Assembly (NCBI RefSeq): GCF_004296405.1
Contig: NZ_PSRR01000008.1
Span: forward strand, 1 to 64,000
DNA: 64,000 bases
From: Bradyrhizobium sp. Leo170
Lineage (GTDB): Bacteria; Pseudomonadota; Alphaproteobacteria; Rhizobiales; Xanthobacteraceae
Direction of reading: 5' to 3'
Position numbers and translations under genes: made by a program. Shown in pieces: positions 26,275-34,354 of the stretch (positions within the stretch are counted from its first letter, which is position 1; each line of letters starts with the position of its first letter). The notes under the pieces were generated by a model, which worked only from the letters and a program-made list of their open reading frames with translations, was not told the DNA's origin and did not search any database.

Positions 26275-27009
26275 TTAGATGCTCTTTGCACCTCGCGTGC
26301 TGCGGCGTTTCTGAGAATGAGCGGGCGTCGTTGCGGCAACGACGTCGCAGGAGACCAGGGCAGCTAATCTCTTCAGGCCTCGATGGATGTTGATCTTGAC
26401 GAGCGGCGCAGACTGGCCTGTGACGTCGGACGCGCGGGCAATGCTCAGGCCGTTGAGCTTCACGAGGCGGATCACAATGGCTTGCGCGGGCTTCAGCCGG
26501 CCAAGCAAATCGTCCATCGTGGCGGCACTTACCGCGGTCCCCTCGTGGTCCCCGATCGATATGTCTTCGTCGAGCGGGAGCGCGGCGAATCGAGACGCGT
26601 CACGTATGCGATCGATTGCCTTGTAGCGTGCAATCGCCCTGACCCAGGCCCCGAACGCTCTCGACGGAGCGTATGTGTGCCGTTTGGCATGGATCGCGAG
26701 AAGCGCATCCTGTCTTGCATCATCTGATACAGGATAGGGAAGCCGCCGTGCATAATAACGACGGAGCCAGACGTCTATTTCGCGGAGCAACTGCTCGTAG
26801 GCCCGGCTGTCACCATCCTGCGCGGCGACCATCAGGCGACCCCATCGCTCGGACCGGCTATCCCAATTCGTGGACTGCAATGCGTTCTGCGCGCTTCGCG
26901 ACGAACGTCCTGCGACGTCAAAGGACAGGAGCTTCTCGGCTGAACTCCGGGCGCGCTGCGTCAAGGCGGATGCAGCGCAATCGGTTATTCTATCGTGGAT
27001 GGTGTCCAT
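26275..27009 (-). CDS. ECF-type RNA polymerase sigma factor
   Basis: A protein of about 244 residues. Region 2 is seen in AYEQLLREIDVWLRRYYARRL, DDARQDALLAIHAKRHTYAPSRAFGAWVRAIARYKAIDRIR. Region 4 is seen in LLGRLKPAQAIVIRLVKLNGLSIARASDVTGQSAPLVKINIHRGLKRLAAL. The ATG at 27009 has AGGAG eight bases upstream and is preferred over the longer frame to 27237. No recognisable anti-sigma gene is next to it; the downstream CGNR protein is a possible partner. It is divergent from the hydrolase gene at 27430. Confidence 0.8.
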   Translation of the reverse strand: MDTIHDRITDCAASALTQRARSSAEKLLSFDVAGRSSRSAQNALQSTNWDSRSERWGRLMVAAQDGDSRAYEQLLREIDVWLRRYYARRLPYPVSDDARQDALLAIHAKRHTYAPSRAFGAWVRAIARYKAIDRIRDASRFAALPLDEDISIGDHEGTAVSAATMDDLLGRLKPAQAIVIRLVKLNGLSIARASDVTGQSAPLVKINIHRGLKRLAALVSCDVVAATTPAHSQKRRSTRGAKSI

Positions 27010-27229
27010 TGGAGAGGCTCCTCTCGACGCAATCAAGAAACGCGCTGGTTTCGAACGGCTTTCTGAGAAGACCGTAGGCGCTGGCGGCGATCGCCCCGTC
27101 GTCCACATCAACAATCGAACGGCACCTGGACACGCCCAGGAGTAGTTCGGCTGTTTCCGGCTCTGCACATCGCGACGGTCAATCCCGCCGTGCGGCACGC
27201 GAAAATTTCCCTGACGATCGGCGTTCCCT

Positions 27230-27368
27230 GTAACCAAACCAGTTCACCCAACGAAAGATGGTCACGTGAGACCGGTCAAGGTGGGCCGGAACAGCCATAT
27301 CAAGAAGAAGTGACGTAACCGCCGACTGCGTAACAGACAAGTTACTACGCCTGAGAGGCGGGAACTTC
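27230..27368 (+). promoter_or_regulatory. GTAAC/GTTAC element upstream of the first alpha/beta hydrolase
   Basis: This region holds GTAACC at 27315 and GTTACT at 27341 (26 bases start to start), with a perfect inner palindrome GTAAC-AGACAA-GTTAC at 27330-27345. GGCGGGAACTTC follows at 27357-27368. A related pair GTAACC/GTTCAC lies at 27230-27247, towards the sigma gene. The same GTAACC-N20-GTTACT and GGCGGGAACTTC arrangement precedes the second hydrolase at 28554. Regulator unknown. Confidence 0.5.
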
Positions 27369-27429
27369 ATGTGGTCAAGTCAGCGCGGTTGGCATTCATC
27401 CGCAGCCGTTGTCAGGGAGACTCCAGCAG

Positions 27430-28434
27430 ATGATCGACAAGACAGACGTCGCACGTCGCACTGTGCTTCGAGCAATTACCGCCGCTTCCGGTACCGCATT
27501 ATCGCTCACGCTCTCGCAACGCGCCGCCGCCCAGCCTGTCGGCGAGGCCGCATCGGCCGCTTCCGATCAGTTTGAGACGGCGGAGATCGACACCGGCGAC
27601 AACACCATTTTCATCAGGCGTTACGGTAAGGGATCCCCGCTGCTCATGGTGCATGGGTTTCCGCGAACCAGCCTGATGTGGCGCTACGTAGCGCCACAAC
27701 TGGCGAGCAAGCACACGGTGATCTGCGTCGATCTGCGCGGCTATGGCCGCAGCGGCGTGCCCGCTTCCGCCGAAGATCACTACCCCTATTCAAAGCGAGC
27801 AATGGGGAACGAGCTTGTAGCGATGATGGACAAGCTTGGCTTTTCGAAATTCGATCTGGTCGGACACGACCGTGGCGGCCGCGTTTCCTATCGCCTCGCG
27901 CTCGATCATCCTGAAAAGGTGCGGCGTCTCGCGGTGTTTGACGTCATCCCGATCTCGGAGGGATGGGCCCGCGCCAATGCAAAGTTCGCCACGACGTACT
28001 GGCCCTGGATCCTTCTGTGCCAGAAGGAGCCGCTTCCGGAAAAGTATCTTCTGGGCGCACCCGGTGCGGTATTCGACAATCCGTTTGGCCAGGGCTCCTT
28101 TGGTCCCGATGTCAGGGCAGCGTACATCGAAACGTATCGCGATCCGGCTCGCGTGCACGCGATCTGCGAGGAGTATCGCGCGGCTGCATCCCTGGATATC
28201 GAGCATGACAAGAAGGACAGGGAAGACTCGCGGCGTATCACGTGCCCGATGCTGCATCTCTGGGCTGTCGGCGGACCGCTCGATACCTTCTACGGACAGG
28301 ATGGTGGCCCATTGGGAATCTGGCGGAGGTGGGCCGACAATGTGCAGGGGCAGGCCATGAAAGGCGGCCACTTCTTTCCCGAAGAAAACCCCACGGACAC
28401 AACCCAACTCCTGGACGCCTTTCTATCGGCTTGA
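27430..28434 (+). CDS. Tat-exported alpha/beta hydrolase, fluoroacetate-dehalogenase-like
   Basis: A 334-residue protein. The N-terminus carries a Tat-type signal (RRTVLRAITAASGTALSL). The core follows haloacetate dehalogenases closely: HGFPRTSLMWRYVAPQL, CVDLRGYGRS, the Asp-nucleophile elbow GHDRGGRVSYRLALDHP, and the His in KGGHFFPEE. Known fluoroacetate dehalogenases have a YWHW segment whose His helps hold fluoride; here it reads TYWPW, so this His is replaced by Pro. An exported dehalogenase or epoxide-hydrolase-like activity is possible, but fluoroacetate is doubtful. The ATG at 27430 has AGGGAG upstream. Confidence 0.75.
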   Translation: MIDKTDVARRTVLRAITAASGTALSLTLSQRAAAQPVGEAASAASDQFETAEIDTGDNTIFIRRYGKGSPLLMVHGFPRTSLMWRYVAPQLASKHTVICVDLRGYGRSGVPASAEDHYPYSKRAMGNELVAMMDKLGFSKFDLVGHDRGGRVSYRLALDHPEKVRRLAVFDVIPISEGWARANAKFATTYWPWILLCQKEPLPEKYLLGAPGAVFDNPFGQGSFGPDVRAAYIETYRDPARVHAICEEYRAAASLDIEHDKKDREDSRRITCPMLHLWAVGGPLDTFYGQDGGPLGIWRRWADNVQGQAMKGGHFFPEENPTDTTQLLDAFLSA

Positions 28435-28495
28435 TGCGTCAAGGGCAGTCACGTGGGATTGAGCCGAATGAACTGGATCGACCACATCGGATGTA

Positions 28496-28551
28496 GTAAC
28501 CGGTCAAAACGTTATAATCAGGTTACTAGTCTCCAAGCAGGCGGGAACTTC
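28496..28551 (+). promoter_or_regulatory. GTAAC/GTTAC element upstream of the second alpha/beta hydrolase
   Basis: GTAACC at 28496 and GTTACT at 28522 are 26 bases apart start to start, the same spacing as in front of the first hydrolase. GGCGGGAACTTC at 28540-28551 lies directly before the ATG at 28554. The shared layout indicates common control of the two hydrolase genes or duplication of the upstream region. Confidence 0.5.
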
Positions 28552-28553
28552 TC

Positions 28554-29414
28554 ATGACCAAGGTTCATTACCGGAAGGCGGACGTCGACGGGTTCAAGGT
28601 ATTCTATCGGGAGGCCGGGCCGGCCGATGCGACAGCGCTGCTACTGCTTCACGGGTTCCCAACTTCCGGCCATATGTTCCGCGAATTGATCCCGGCGTTG
28701 TCGGATCGCTTTCGCGTCATAGCGCCGGACCTGCCTGGCTTCGGCCAATCCGACATGCCGCCTCGCGACAGGTTTTCATATACGTTTGACCGATTGGCCG
28801 AAGTGATCGAGCGCTTCACCGAAGTGATCGGTCTCACCCGCTTCGCAATCTATGTGTTCGATTACGGCGCACCGACCGGCTTTCGACTGGCTGCTCGCCA
28901 TCCCGAACGCATCACGGCAATCGTCTCGCAAAACGGCAACGCCTATGAGGAGGGGCTGAGCGAGGGGTGGAATCCGATCCATGCCTACTGGCAGGATCCC
29001 TCGCAGGCCAATCGCAGCGCACTCCGATCCTTCCTCGTGCCTGAGGCGACGATCTGGCAATACACGCACGGCGTGTCCGATACCACCGCTGTGTCTCCGG
29101 ACGGCTATTCGCTCGACAACTTCTATTTGGCCCGCCCTGGCGCCGACGAGGTCCAGCTCGACCTGTTTGGCGACTACAAGAGCAATGTCGCGCTCTACCC
29201 GGCTTTTCAGGAATACTTCCGCAAGCACAAGCCGCCGTTCCTGGCGGTATGGGGCAAGAACGATCCTTTCTTTCTGCCGCCAGGCGCGGAGGCGTTCAAG
29301 CGGGACATTCCGGGCGCGGAAGTCCGCTTCTTCGATACCGGGCACTTTGCACTTGAGACACACTGCGAGGAGATCGCCGCAGCGATCCGCGGTTTTCTTT
29401 CGCGTTTGAAGTGA
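28554..29414 (+). CDS. Cytoplasmic alpha/beta hydrolase with Asp nucleophile
   Basis: A 286-residue alpha/beta hydrolase of the epoxide hydrolase/haloalkane dehalogenase type. It shows LLHGFPTSGHMFRELIPAL, APDLPGFGQSDMP, a nucleophile elbow YVFDYGAPTGFRLAARHP with Asp, a cap region WQDPSQANRSALRSFL, and the catalytic His in DTGHFALETH with the acid in WGKNDPFF. It has no signal peptide, unlike the hydrolase upstream. The two genes share an upstream element and probably a regulatory circuit. Substrate unknown. Confidence 0.8.
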   Translation: MTKVHYRKADVDGFKVFYREAGPADATALLLLHGFPTSGHMFRELIPALSDRFRVIAPDLPGFGQSDMPPRDRFSYTFDRLAEVIERFTEVIGLTRFAIYVFDYGAPTGFRLAARHPERITAIVSQNGNAYEEGLSEGWNPIHAYWQDPSQANRSALRSFLVPEATIWQYTHGVSDTTAVSPDGYSLDNFYLARPGADEVQLDLFGDYKSNVALYPAFQEYFRKHKPPFLAVWGKNDPFFLPPGAEAFKRDIPGAEVRFFDTGHFALETHCEEIAAAIRGFLSRLK

Positions 29415-29651
29415 GCCGATAGATCGGCCGCCGCCGTGTGGCGCGAACAGCCCTCTCCCGAGAGTCGATGCGCGCGACTTTCTCGAGAAATTTGGCGGGC
29501 TCCAGAGCTCGCAGGACGTCGCCGAACCAATCGTTCGCGATCCATCCTGATACACATCGTTGTGAACCAGGAAGCTGCAGGTACTCGTAACGACGGGCAC
29601 TACCGCGCGTAAGGGATGTCATGTAGTCACTCAAGGAGAGAAGTGCTCCAC

Positions 29652-30140
29652 ATGAAGACACCTTTCAACGTCGCCGAAAAGGGCGACGGGTCTTACCGAC
29701 CGCTGGCTATCCTGCGCTGGGTCATGGTTGTCATCTTCGTGTCGTTTGGCATGCAGAAATTCACGTTGCAGTCCGCGCAGGGCATCGTTCAATTCATCAG
29801 CAATAGTCCATTCATTTCGTGGTTGTCGGTATTTGGTCTCCGGGGAGAAGCGTATTTCCTCGGCGTTGCCGAGCTTGGTATCGCAGTGCTGCTTGCGGCA
29901 GGCGCGTTCAGCCCGATCTTGTCAGCCATCGGTTCGCTATTGGGCGTGATCACGTTCGCCATCACCTGGTCATTCTTCTTCACGACGCCGGGTGTCGTTG
30001 TCTGGAGTTGGTCGAGCGACCCGATGGCCTGGAACTTGACCGGCGAGTTCATATTCAAGGATATCGTCCTGCTCTGCGTCTGCCTCGTGTTGTTCCTCGC
30101 CTCCTTGCCGCGATCTTTCATCCGATCACGCAGCATGTGA
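29652..30140 (+). CDS. YkgB/DUF417-family membrane protein
   Basis: A 162-residue integral membrane protein with four predicted helices (LRWVMVVIFVSFGMQKF, YFLGVAELGIAVLLAAGAF, LLGVITFAITWSFFFTTPG, DIVLLCVCLVLFLASLP). The motifs FGMQKFT and FSPILSAIGSLLGVITF are typical of the YkgB/RclC family, linked in E. coli to reactive-chlorine stress. Start at 29652 rather than the upstream ATG because the family begins near here and AAGGAG precedes it. It follows the hydrolase genes and may belong to the same response. Confidence 0.75.
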   Translation: MKTPFNVAEKGDGSYRPLAILRWVMVVIFVSFGMQKFTLQSAQGIVQFISNSPFISWLSVFGLRGEAYFLGVAELGIAVLLAAGAFSPILSAIGSLLGVITFAITWSFFFTTPGVVVWSWSSDPMAWNLTGEFIFKDIVLLCVCLVLFLASLPRSFIRSRSM

Positions 30141-30161
30141 ATCATAAGTCGCGACGACGCC

Positions 30162-30249
30162 GTAGGGTGGGCAAAGCGAAGCGTGCCCACCATCGCGAGC
30201 ACAGCACTGGATGGTGGGCACGGCGCAAGTACGCCTTTGCCCACCCTAC
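30162..30249. repeat. Palindromic intergenic repeat, GTAGGGTGGGC type
   Basis: An 88-base unit bounded by GTAGGGTGGGCAAAG and its complement CTTTGCCCACCCTAC. It contains a second inverted pair (GTGCCCACCAT and ATGGTGGGCAC). Such GTAGGGTGGG hairpins are frequent in Bradyrhizobium-type genomes. It lies just after the YkgB gene. Confidence 0.7.
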
Positions 30250-30324
30250 ACCTCTACAACCGCTTGCTCGCGCCACGACAAGCATCTGTGGTTATGGGAC
30301 TCTGCTTTCGCCGGGACGACGGTC

Positions 30325-30405
30325 GTAGGATGGGTAGAGCGCAGCGAAACCCATCATTCGCGCGGCTTGCTCCATCGCGATGGGTTTCGCTCCGCTCTAC
30401 CCTAC
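30325..30405. repeat. Palindromic intergenic repeat, GTAGGATGGGT type
   Basis: An 81-base unit bounded by GTAGGATGGGTAGAGC and GCTCTACCCTAC, with inner inverted pair GCGAAACCCATC and GATGGGTTTCGC. It is related in form, but not in exact sequence, to the repeat at 30162, and ends four bases before the stop codon of the convergent SDR gene. Confidence 0.7.
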
Positions 30406-30409
30406 GGCG

Positions 30410-31264
30410 CTATCGCGAGGACTTCCCCGCTTGCGCCGTCTCTTTCCCGAGCCGCCGCTGCAACACCGACCAATACGTTGCCGGCAGGAAGCGTTGCAGC
30501 AGGTCCATCACGTGCGCGTCGCTGCCGATCAGGATGCGCGGCCGGTTGTTCTCGACGCCTTCGATGATGGAGCGCGCGGCGGCAGTCGGTGTCGTCCTGG
30601 CAGCCGCATCGAACCATTCGATCGACTGTGCGCGGCGCGCATTGTCTGATACGCCGGCGCCGGTGCGGGAATTGCGGACGATGTTGGTGGCGACGCCGCC
30701 CGGATGCACCACCGACAGCCGCACCGGGCTGCGTGCGGCGGCAAGCTCATGCCGCAGGCTTTCGGAGAAGCCGCGCACCGCAAATTTGGAGGCGCAATAG
30801 GCGGTCTGGCCGGGCGGTGCGACGATGCCGAAGATCGAGGAGACGTTGACGATATGCGCTTCGCGTTGCCGCGCAAGCTGCGGCAGGAACGCGCGCGTCA
30901 CATGCACTGTGCCCCAGAAATTGATGTTGAACAGCCACTCCATCTGGGCCTGGTCGATCTCGTGGAACTGGCCGAGCAGGGTGACCCCGGCATTGTTGAT
31001 GAGGATGTTGAGGGACGGATGCGCGCTGGTTGCGGCTTCCGCGAAGCCCGCGATTTGATTGGCCTCGCCGACATCGACGCGATGCACCGTGACTTTCGGC
31101 GCGCCTGTTTTCGCAATCTCGGCGGCCACCGCGGCAAGGCCGGCCTCGTCGCGGTCGGCCAGCGCGAGATCGGCGCCGCGTGCGGCAAGCTCGAGCGCGA
31201 GCGCCCGGCCGATGCCGCTGGCGGCGCCCGTGACAGCCACCGCGCTTCCGGAGATCGCAGTCAT
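30410..31264 (-). CDS. Short-chain dehydrogenase/reductase
   Basis: A 284-residue classical SDR. The Rossmann motif is VTGAASGIGRALALEL, the NNAG motif is LINNAGVTLLG, the catalytic Ser lies in NVSSIFG and the Tyr/Lys pair in YCASKFAV. An Asp after the second strand (LALADRDE) suggests NAD preference. A C-terminal extension of about 50 residues follows (RFLPATYWSVLQRRLGKE). It oxidises or reduces an alcohol/ketone of unknown identity and is a single gene. Confidence 0.85.
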   Translation of the reverse strand: MTAISGSAVAVTGAASGIGRALALELAARGADLALADRDEAGLAAVAAEIAKTGAPKVTVHRVDVGEANQIAGFAEAATSAHPSLNILINNAGVTLLGQFHEIDQAQMEWLFNINFWGTVHVTRAFLPQLARQREAHIVNVSSIFGIVAPPGQTAYCASKFAVRGFSESLRHELAAARSPVRLSVVHPGGVATNIVRNSRTGAGVSDNARRAQSIEWFDAAARTTPTAAARSIIEGVENNRPRILIGSDAHVMDLLQRFLPATYWSVLQRRLGKETAQAGKSSR

Positions 31265-31390
31265 TGCTTTCGGCTCCCAGGGATGAGGGACCTATCTGTA
31301 GCACAGGGTTCCGCAAGTTTTTCGGGATTGGAACTGAACCAGTTCGGGGGGCAGGTTTTAACCTTCTTTACTTCACGAACGGAGGCGCCA

Positions 31391-31780
31391 ATGGAACAAG
31401 CAAGGCCGCTTCGCGCAAGAGCGCTCGTCGTTGAAGACGACCCGATGCAGCGGCAGATGATCGGGCTCTTGCTGGAAGAGAGTGATTTCGATGTGATCGA
31501 ATGCGCCAGCGCTGAAGCTGCGGAGGTGGTTTTGCAGCGCGACGGCGAGGACCTCGATCTGATGATGACCGATGTCGAGCTCGCGGGCTACAAGGACGGC
31601 GTTGAGCTCGCCCATATCGCCAAGCGCTGCAATCCCGCCCTCGGCGTCATCGTCACCTCGGGCAAGCCGCTTAGGCGGAAGCTGCCGGATGGCGCGAAAT
31701 TCTGGTCGAAGCCATGGGCGCCGCTGGATGTGATCCGCGAGGCGGAGCGGATGGTGCTGGCGCGGGTTGGCGGGCGCTAG
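31391..31780 (+). CDS. Single-domain response regulator
   Basis: A 129-residue stand-alone receiver. The acidic pocket is in VVEDDPMQRQM, the phospho-accepting Asp in DLMMTDVELAG, the conserved Ser in VIVTSGKP and the Lys in FWSKPWAPLDV. There is no output domain, so it should act by protein contact, as in CheY-like or phosphorelay proteins. GGAG lies seven bases before the ATG. No histidine kinase is nearby. Confidence 0.85.
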   Translation: MEQARPLRARALVVEDDPMQRQMIGLLLEESDFDVIECASAEAAEVVLQRDGEDLDLMMTDVELAGYKDGVELAHIAKRCNPALGVIVTSGKPLRRKLPDGAKFWSKPWAPLDVIREAERMVLARVGGR

Positions 31781-31824
31781 GGCATAATCCGATGCGCGTT
31801 GTGGGCTCCGATCGGGGGCGCAAA

Positions 31825-31858
31825 ATCAAACGGCGGGCCGCAAGCCCGCCGGTTTGAT
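31825..31858. terminator. Hairpin terminator after the response regulator
   Basis: A long stem of about 14 base pairs (ATCAAACGGCGGGC, loop CGCAA, then GCCCGCCGGTTTGAT) with one bulged base lies 45 bases after the receiver gene. A second GC-rich inverted pair (GCCCGGGC at 31875 and 31902) lies between it and the convergent lysine-rich gene and may terminate that transcript. Confidence 0.6.
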
Positions 31859-31917
31859 CAACCCCGGTTTGAGCGCCCGGGCAGGGCGAGCGCGCGCCGC
31901 CGCCCGGGCTGAAACAG

Positions 31918-31986
31918 CTACTTCTTGGCCTTCTTCTTCTTGGTGGCCTTCTTCGCCTTTTTCGCCTTCTTCGCTTTCTTAGCCAT
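31918..31986 (-). CDS. Lysine-rich 22-residue mini-protein
   Basis: A 22-residue frame made only of Met, Ala, Lys and one Thr (MAKKAKKAKKAKKATKKKKAKK). An AGAGGA ribosome site sits four bases ahead of the ATG. Its own promoter region and a GC-rich hairpin downstream support a real gene. The composition, with AKK repeats, resembles the tails of histone H1-like bacterial proteins and predicts binding to nucleic acid. It is too short for most gene callers. Confidence 0.6.
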   Translation of the reverse strand: MAKKAKKAKKAKKATKKKKAKK

Positions 31987-32401
31987 AGTATCCTCTCAGG
32001 GTTAAATGGATTGAAACGCGACACTGAGGCATGCTTGGCGGAGGGCTAACCTCGCAACATCCTCGGTTGAGAAGCTCAGCAGATTCGCGGCGCGCTGCCG
32101 CGGGCTGTCACCTCACTGTCATCGTGTTATCCACAACTGTTACGCATTTTACGCGATTTTTTTGCCGAACCTGCCAAGCTCCACCCCGCGCCACACGCTC
32201 TCGGCGTCATCGAACGGCCGGGCGGGTAAGGTTAATGCTGCGGAAATTCGATCTTCATTGTTTCAAAACCAAAGCACCGAGTAGGCGATCGAATTGAGAT
32301 TCCGTTAAGCCAGACGACGGCATGTTGCCGGCCGAAAGAGAGCCGTCACGGTTCGCCCGTTCACCTTTGGGAAGGGGCAGGATGCACATCCTGGATTTGC
32401 G
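31987..32401. other. Intergenic stretch between the lysine-rich gene and the diguanylate cyclase gene
   Basis: A 415-base divergent region with no supported gene. The part near 32125-32170 is T-rich (TTACGCATTTTACGCGATTT) and may hold promoter elements. No riboswitch or tRNA was recognised. Confidence 0.4.
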
Positions 32402-33619
32402 GTGCTGAGTGTTCCGACGCTGTGGACGGTGTCTGTCACCAACTTCTTCGCGCTCGGCCTGGTCTGGGTCTATGTGCTGCGCTGCTATCCCAAATTCGAG
32501 GCGGCGCGGTTCTGGACCGGCGCGGCGTTTGCGGCAACCGCGGGCGCCGCGGCTTCGATGCTGCGCGGCGTGGTCGATTTCCGCTTGCTGCTGATCGGCT
32601 GCAATGCGCTTCTGATCTTCGCGTGCTGGTTCGTCGTGATGGGCGTCCAGCGGTTCTACAATATCCCGATCTCCTGGCGCGCCCCCGCGCTCGGCACCGG
32701 CCTGACCTGCATCGGCCTCGCCTATTTCCAGTTCGTGCAGGACGACATGCCGATGCGGATCGCCATCTATTCCCTGGGACAGATCGTCCCGGCAGCGATC
32801 ACGTTGCATTTGGTGATGATGCGGCGCGAAGACCAGAATCCCGGCGCCCGGCTGGCCGCCATCTGCAGCGTCCTTCTCATCATCGCCTATGCCGCTCGCT
32901 CCGCCCTCGCGCTGCTGCAGGTCGGGGGCGATCTCTCGATCGTCGACTTCAACGGACTTCAGGCAGCCCTGATCCTGATCGTGATATTCCTGTCGATGGC
33001 CTGGAACTTCGGCTTCCTGCTGATGGCGATCGACCGGCTGCGCAACGAGGTCGCCGATCTCGCGCTGCTCGATGACCTCACCGGGGTCGGCAACCGCCGC
33101 CACCTGCTGCAGCGATTGACCGAGGAATGCGCCCGCTCGGTGCGCAGCGGCGAGCCGTTCGCGCTGCTCGTGATCGACCTCGACGGCTTCAAGGGCATCA
33201 ACGACACCCATGGCCATGCCGCCGGCGACGCCTGCCTGCAGCATTTCTCACTGATGGCGCAGACGAGGTTGCGGCCGGCCGACATGCTGGCACGCAGCGG
33301 CGGCGACGAGTTCTGCATCGTGCTGCCGTCGTCCACGCTGGGCGAGGGGGCGATGATCGCCCGCCGCGTGCTGGAGGTGTGCCGGGCCGATGCGGCCGAA
33401 TGCTCGGGCAAGGAGATCCCGATCGCGGTGTCGATCGGGGTCGCGCAATGGACCATGGAGATCGGCGCCTATCCGGACCGGCTGATCGCCGCCGCCGACC
33501 GGGCGCTCTATGAAGCCAAGAAGCGTGGCCGCGACGGCTACGCGATCTCCGAGCCGGCCCCGTCGCTGGTGCCCGAGATCGCCGACATGCCTGACATCGC
33601 GCGGCGCAAAACGGCGTGA
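32402..33619 (+). CDS. Membrane diguanylate cyclase (GGDEF)
   Basis: A 405-residue protein. The first 215 residues contain about six hydrophobic helices (for example FFALGLVWVYVLRCY, LLIGCNALLIFACWFVVMG, ALILIVIFLSMAWNFGFLLMA). The GGDEF domain follows (DDLTGVGNRRHLLQRL, LLVIDLDGFKGINDTHGH, RSGGDEFCIVLP). The catalytic GGDEF motif is intact, and an RxxD product-inhibition site (RPAD) lies five residues before it. It should make cyclic di-GMP from GTP. Start is GTG at 32402. It is followed after 23 bases by the amidase gene. Confidence 0.9.
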   Translation: MLSVPTLWTVSVTNFFALGLVWVYVLRCYPKFEAARFWTGAAFAATAGAAASMLRGVVDFRLLLIGCNALLIFACWFVVMGVQRFYNIPISWRAPALGTGLTCIGLAYFQFVQDDMPMRIAIYSLGQIVPAAITLHLVMMRREDQNPGARLAAICSVLLIIAYAARSALALLQVGGDLSIVDFNGLQAALILIVIFLSMAWNFGFLLMAIDRLRNEVADLALLDDLTGVGNRRHLLQRLTEECARSVRSGEPFALLVIDLDGFKGINDTHGHAAGDACLQHFSLMAQTRLRPADMLARSGGDEFCIVLPSSTLGEGAMIARRVLEVCRADAAECSGKEIPIAVSIGVAQWTMEIGAYPDRLIAAADRALYEAKKRGRDGYAISEPAPSLVPEIADMPDIARRKTA

Positions 33620-33642
33620 AGCCGCCTCACGGGGGCTGATGC

Positions 33643-34266
33643 ATGAACCTTCGCCTGCTCGCGGCGGCGCTCTGCACCGCCGCGCTCGTCACGTCGGTCT
33701 TCGCGCAGACGCCTGACCTTGCGGCGATCGCGCGATCCTCGGGCGCACCCGAAATCCCCGGTCTGAAGATGGTGTGGCTGGCGCCCTGGGGCGACGTCGC
33801 AAGATCCCATCCCTGGCGCAACATCATCGTGCACCAGACCGAGGGCCCGGCAGGCTCGGCCCGCGGCGGCGCACAGGCGCAATCGAAGAACCCGAGCCGG
33901 CGCGGCGTGATGGTGTGGGTCGAGACCGACGGCACGGTCTATTGGGCGGTCGACGAGAAGCTGGTGACGACCCATGGCGACGGCGCCAACCGCAACGACA
34001 ACAAATATATCGACAACGGCGCGACCTATCACCAGGTCGTTGCCGGCAATTCGATCGGCGTCGAATTCGCCGGCAACTATCCCGACGTGACGCGCCCGCC
34101 GACGGAGGCGCAAGTCGCGGCGTGGCGGATCCTGGTGAAGGTGCTGCGCAGCCGTTACAACATCCCGCTCGAACGCGTCTACGCCCACAACTGGATCGAC
34201 TTCAAGGACGCCCGCTATTGCGAGGGCTGCGCCTTGGCGAAGATGGCTAAGGAGTGGGGCGAGTAG
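33643..34266 (+). CDS. N-acetylmuramoyl-L-alanine amidase-like protein (Amidase_2)
   Basis: A 207-residue exported protein with a Sec signal (MNLRLLAAALCTAALVTSVFA). The zinc-binding and catalytic positions of the T7-lysozyme/PGRP fold are visible: His in NIIVHQTEGP, the GVMVWVETDGTVYWAVDE strand pair, His in VYAHNWIDFKDARYC and the Cys that follows. It probably cleaves the muramoyl-alanine bond of peptidoglycan or muropeptides in the periplasm. It is in the same direction as the diguanylate cyclase gene and close to it. Confidence 0.75.
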   Translation: MNLRLLAAALCTAALVTSVFAQTPDLAAIARSSGAPEIPGLKMVWLAPWGDVARSHPWRNIIVHQTEGPAGSARGGAQAQSKNPSRRGVMVWVETDGTVYWAVDEKLVTTHGDGANRNDNKYIDNGATYHQVVAGNSIGVEFAGNYPDVTRPPTEAQVAAWRILVKVLRSRYNIPLERVYAHNWIDFKDARYCEGCALAKMAKEWGE

Positions 34267-34305
34267 GCGGGAGCCGCGCGTTCAGCGAGTTCATGGCCGC
34301 AAAGA

Positions 34306-34330
34306 AAAAGCCGGCGTTGCCGCCGGCTTT
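34306..34330 (-). terminator. Rho-independent terminator of rpoH
   Basis: The stem AAAGCCGGC with its complement GCCGGCTTT lies 25 bases beyond the rpoH stop. On the minus strand the stem is followed by a T-rich run (CTTTTTCTTT), the standard terminator layout. The convergent amidase transcript may also end here. Confidence 0.75.
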
Positions 34331-34354
34331 GACCGAGTGATTTGTCTGGTGCTG

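Noticed and set aside
27010-27237. N-terminal extension of the ECF sigma factor
   Set aside because: The added residues are unlike sigma factors, and a good ribosome site precedes the ATG at 27009.
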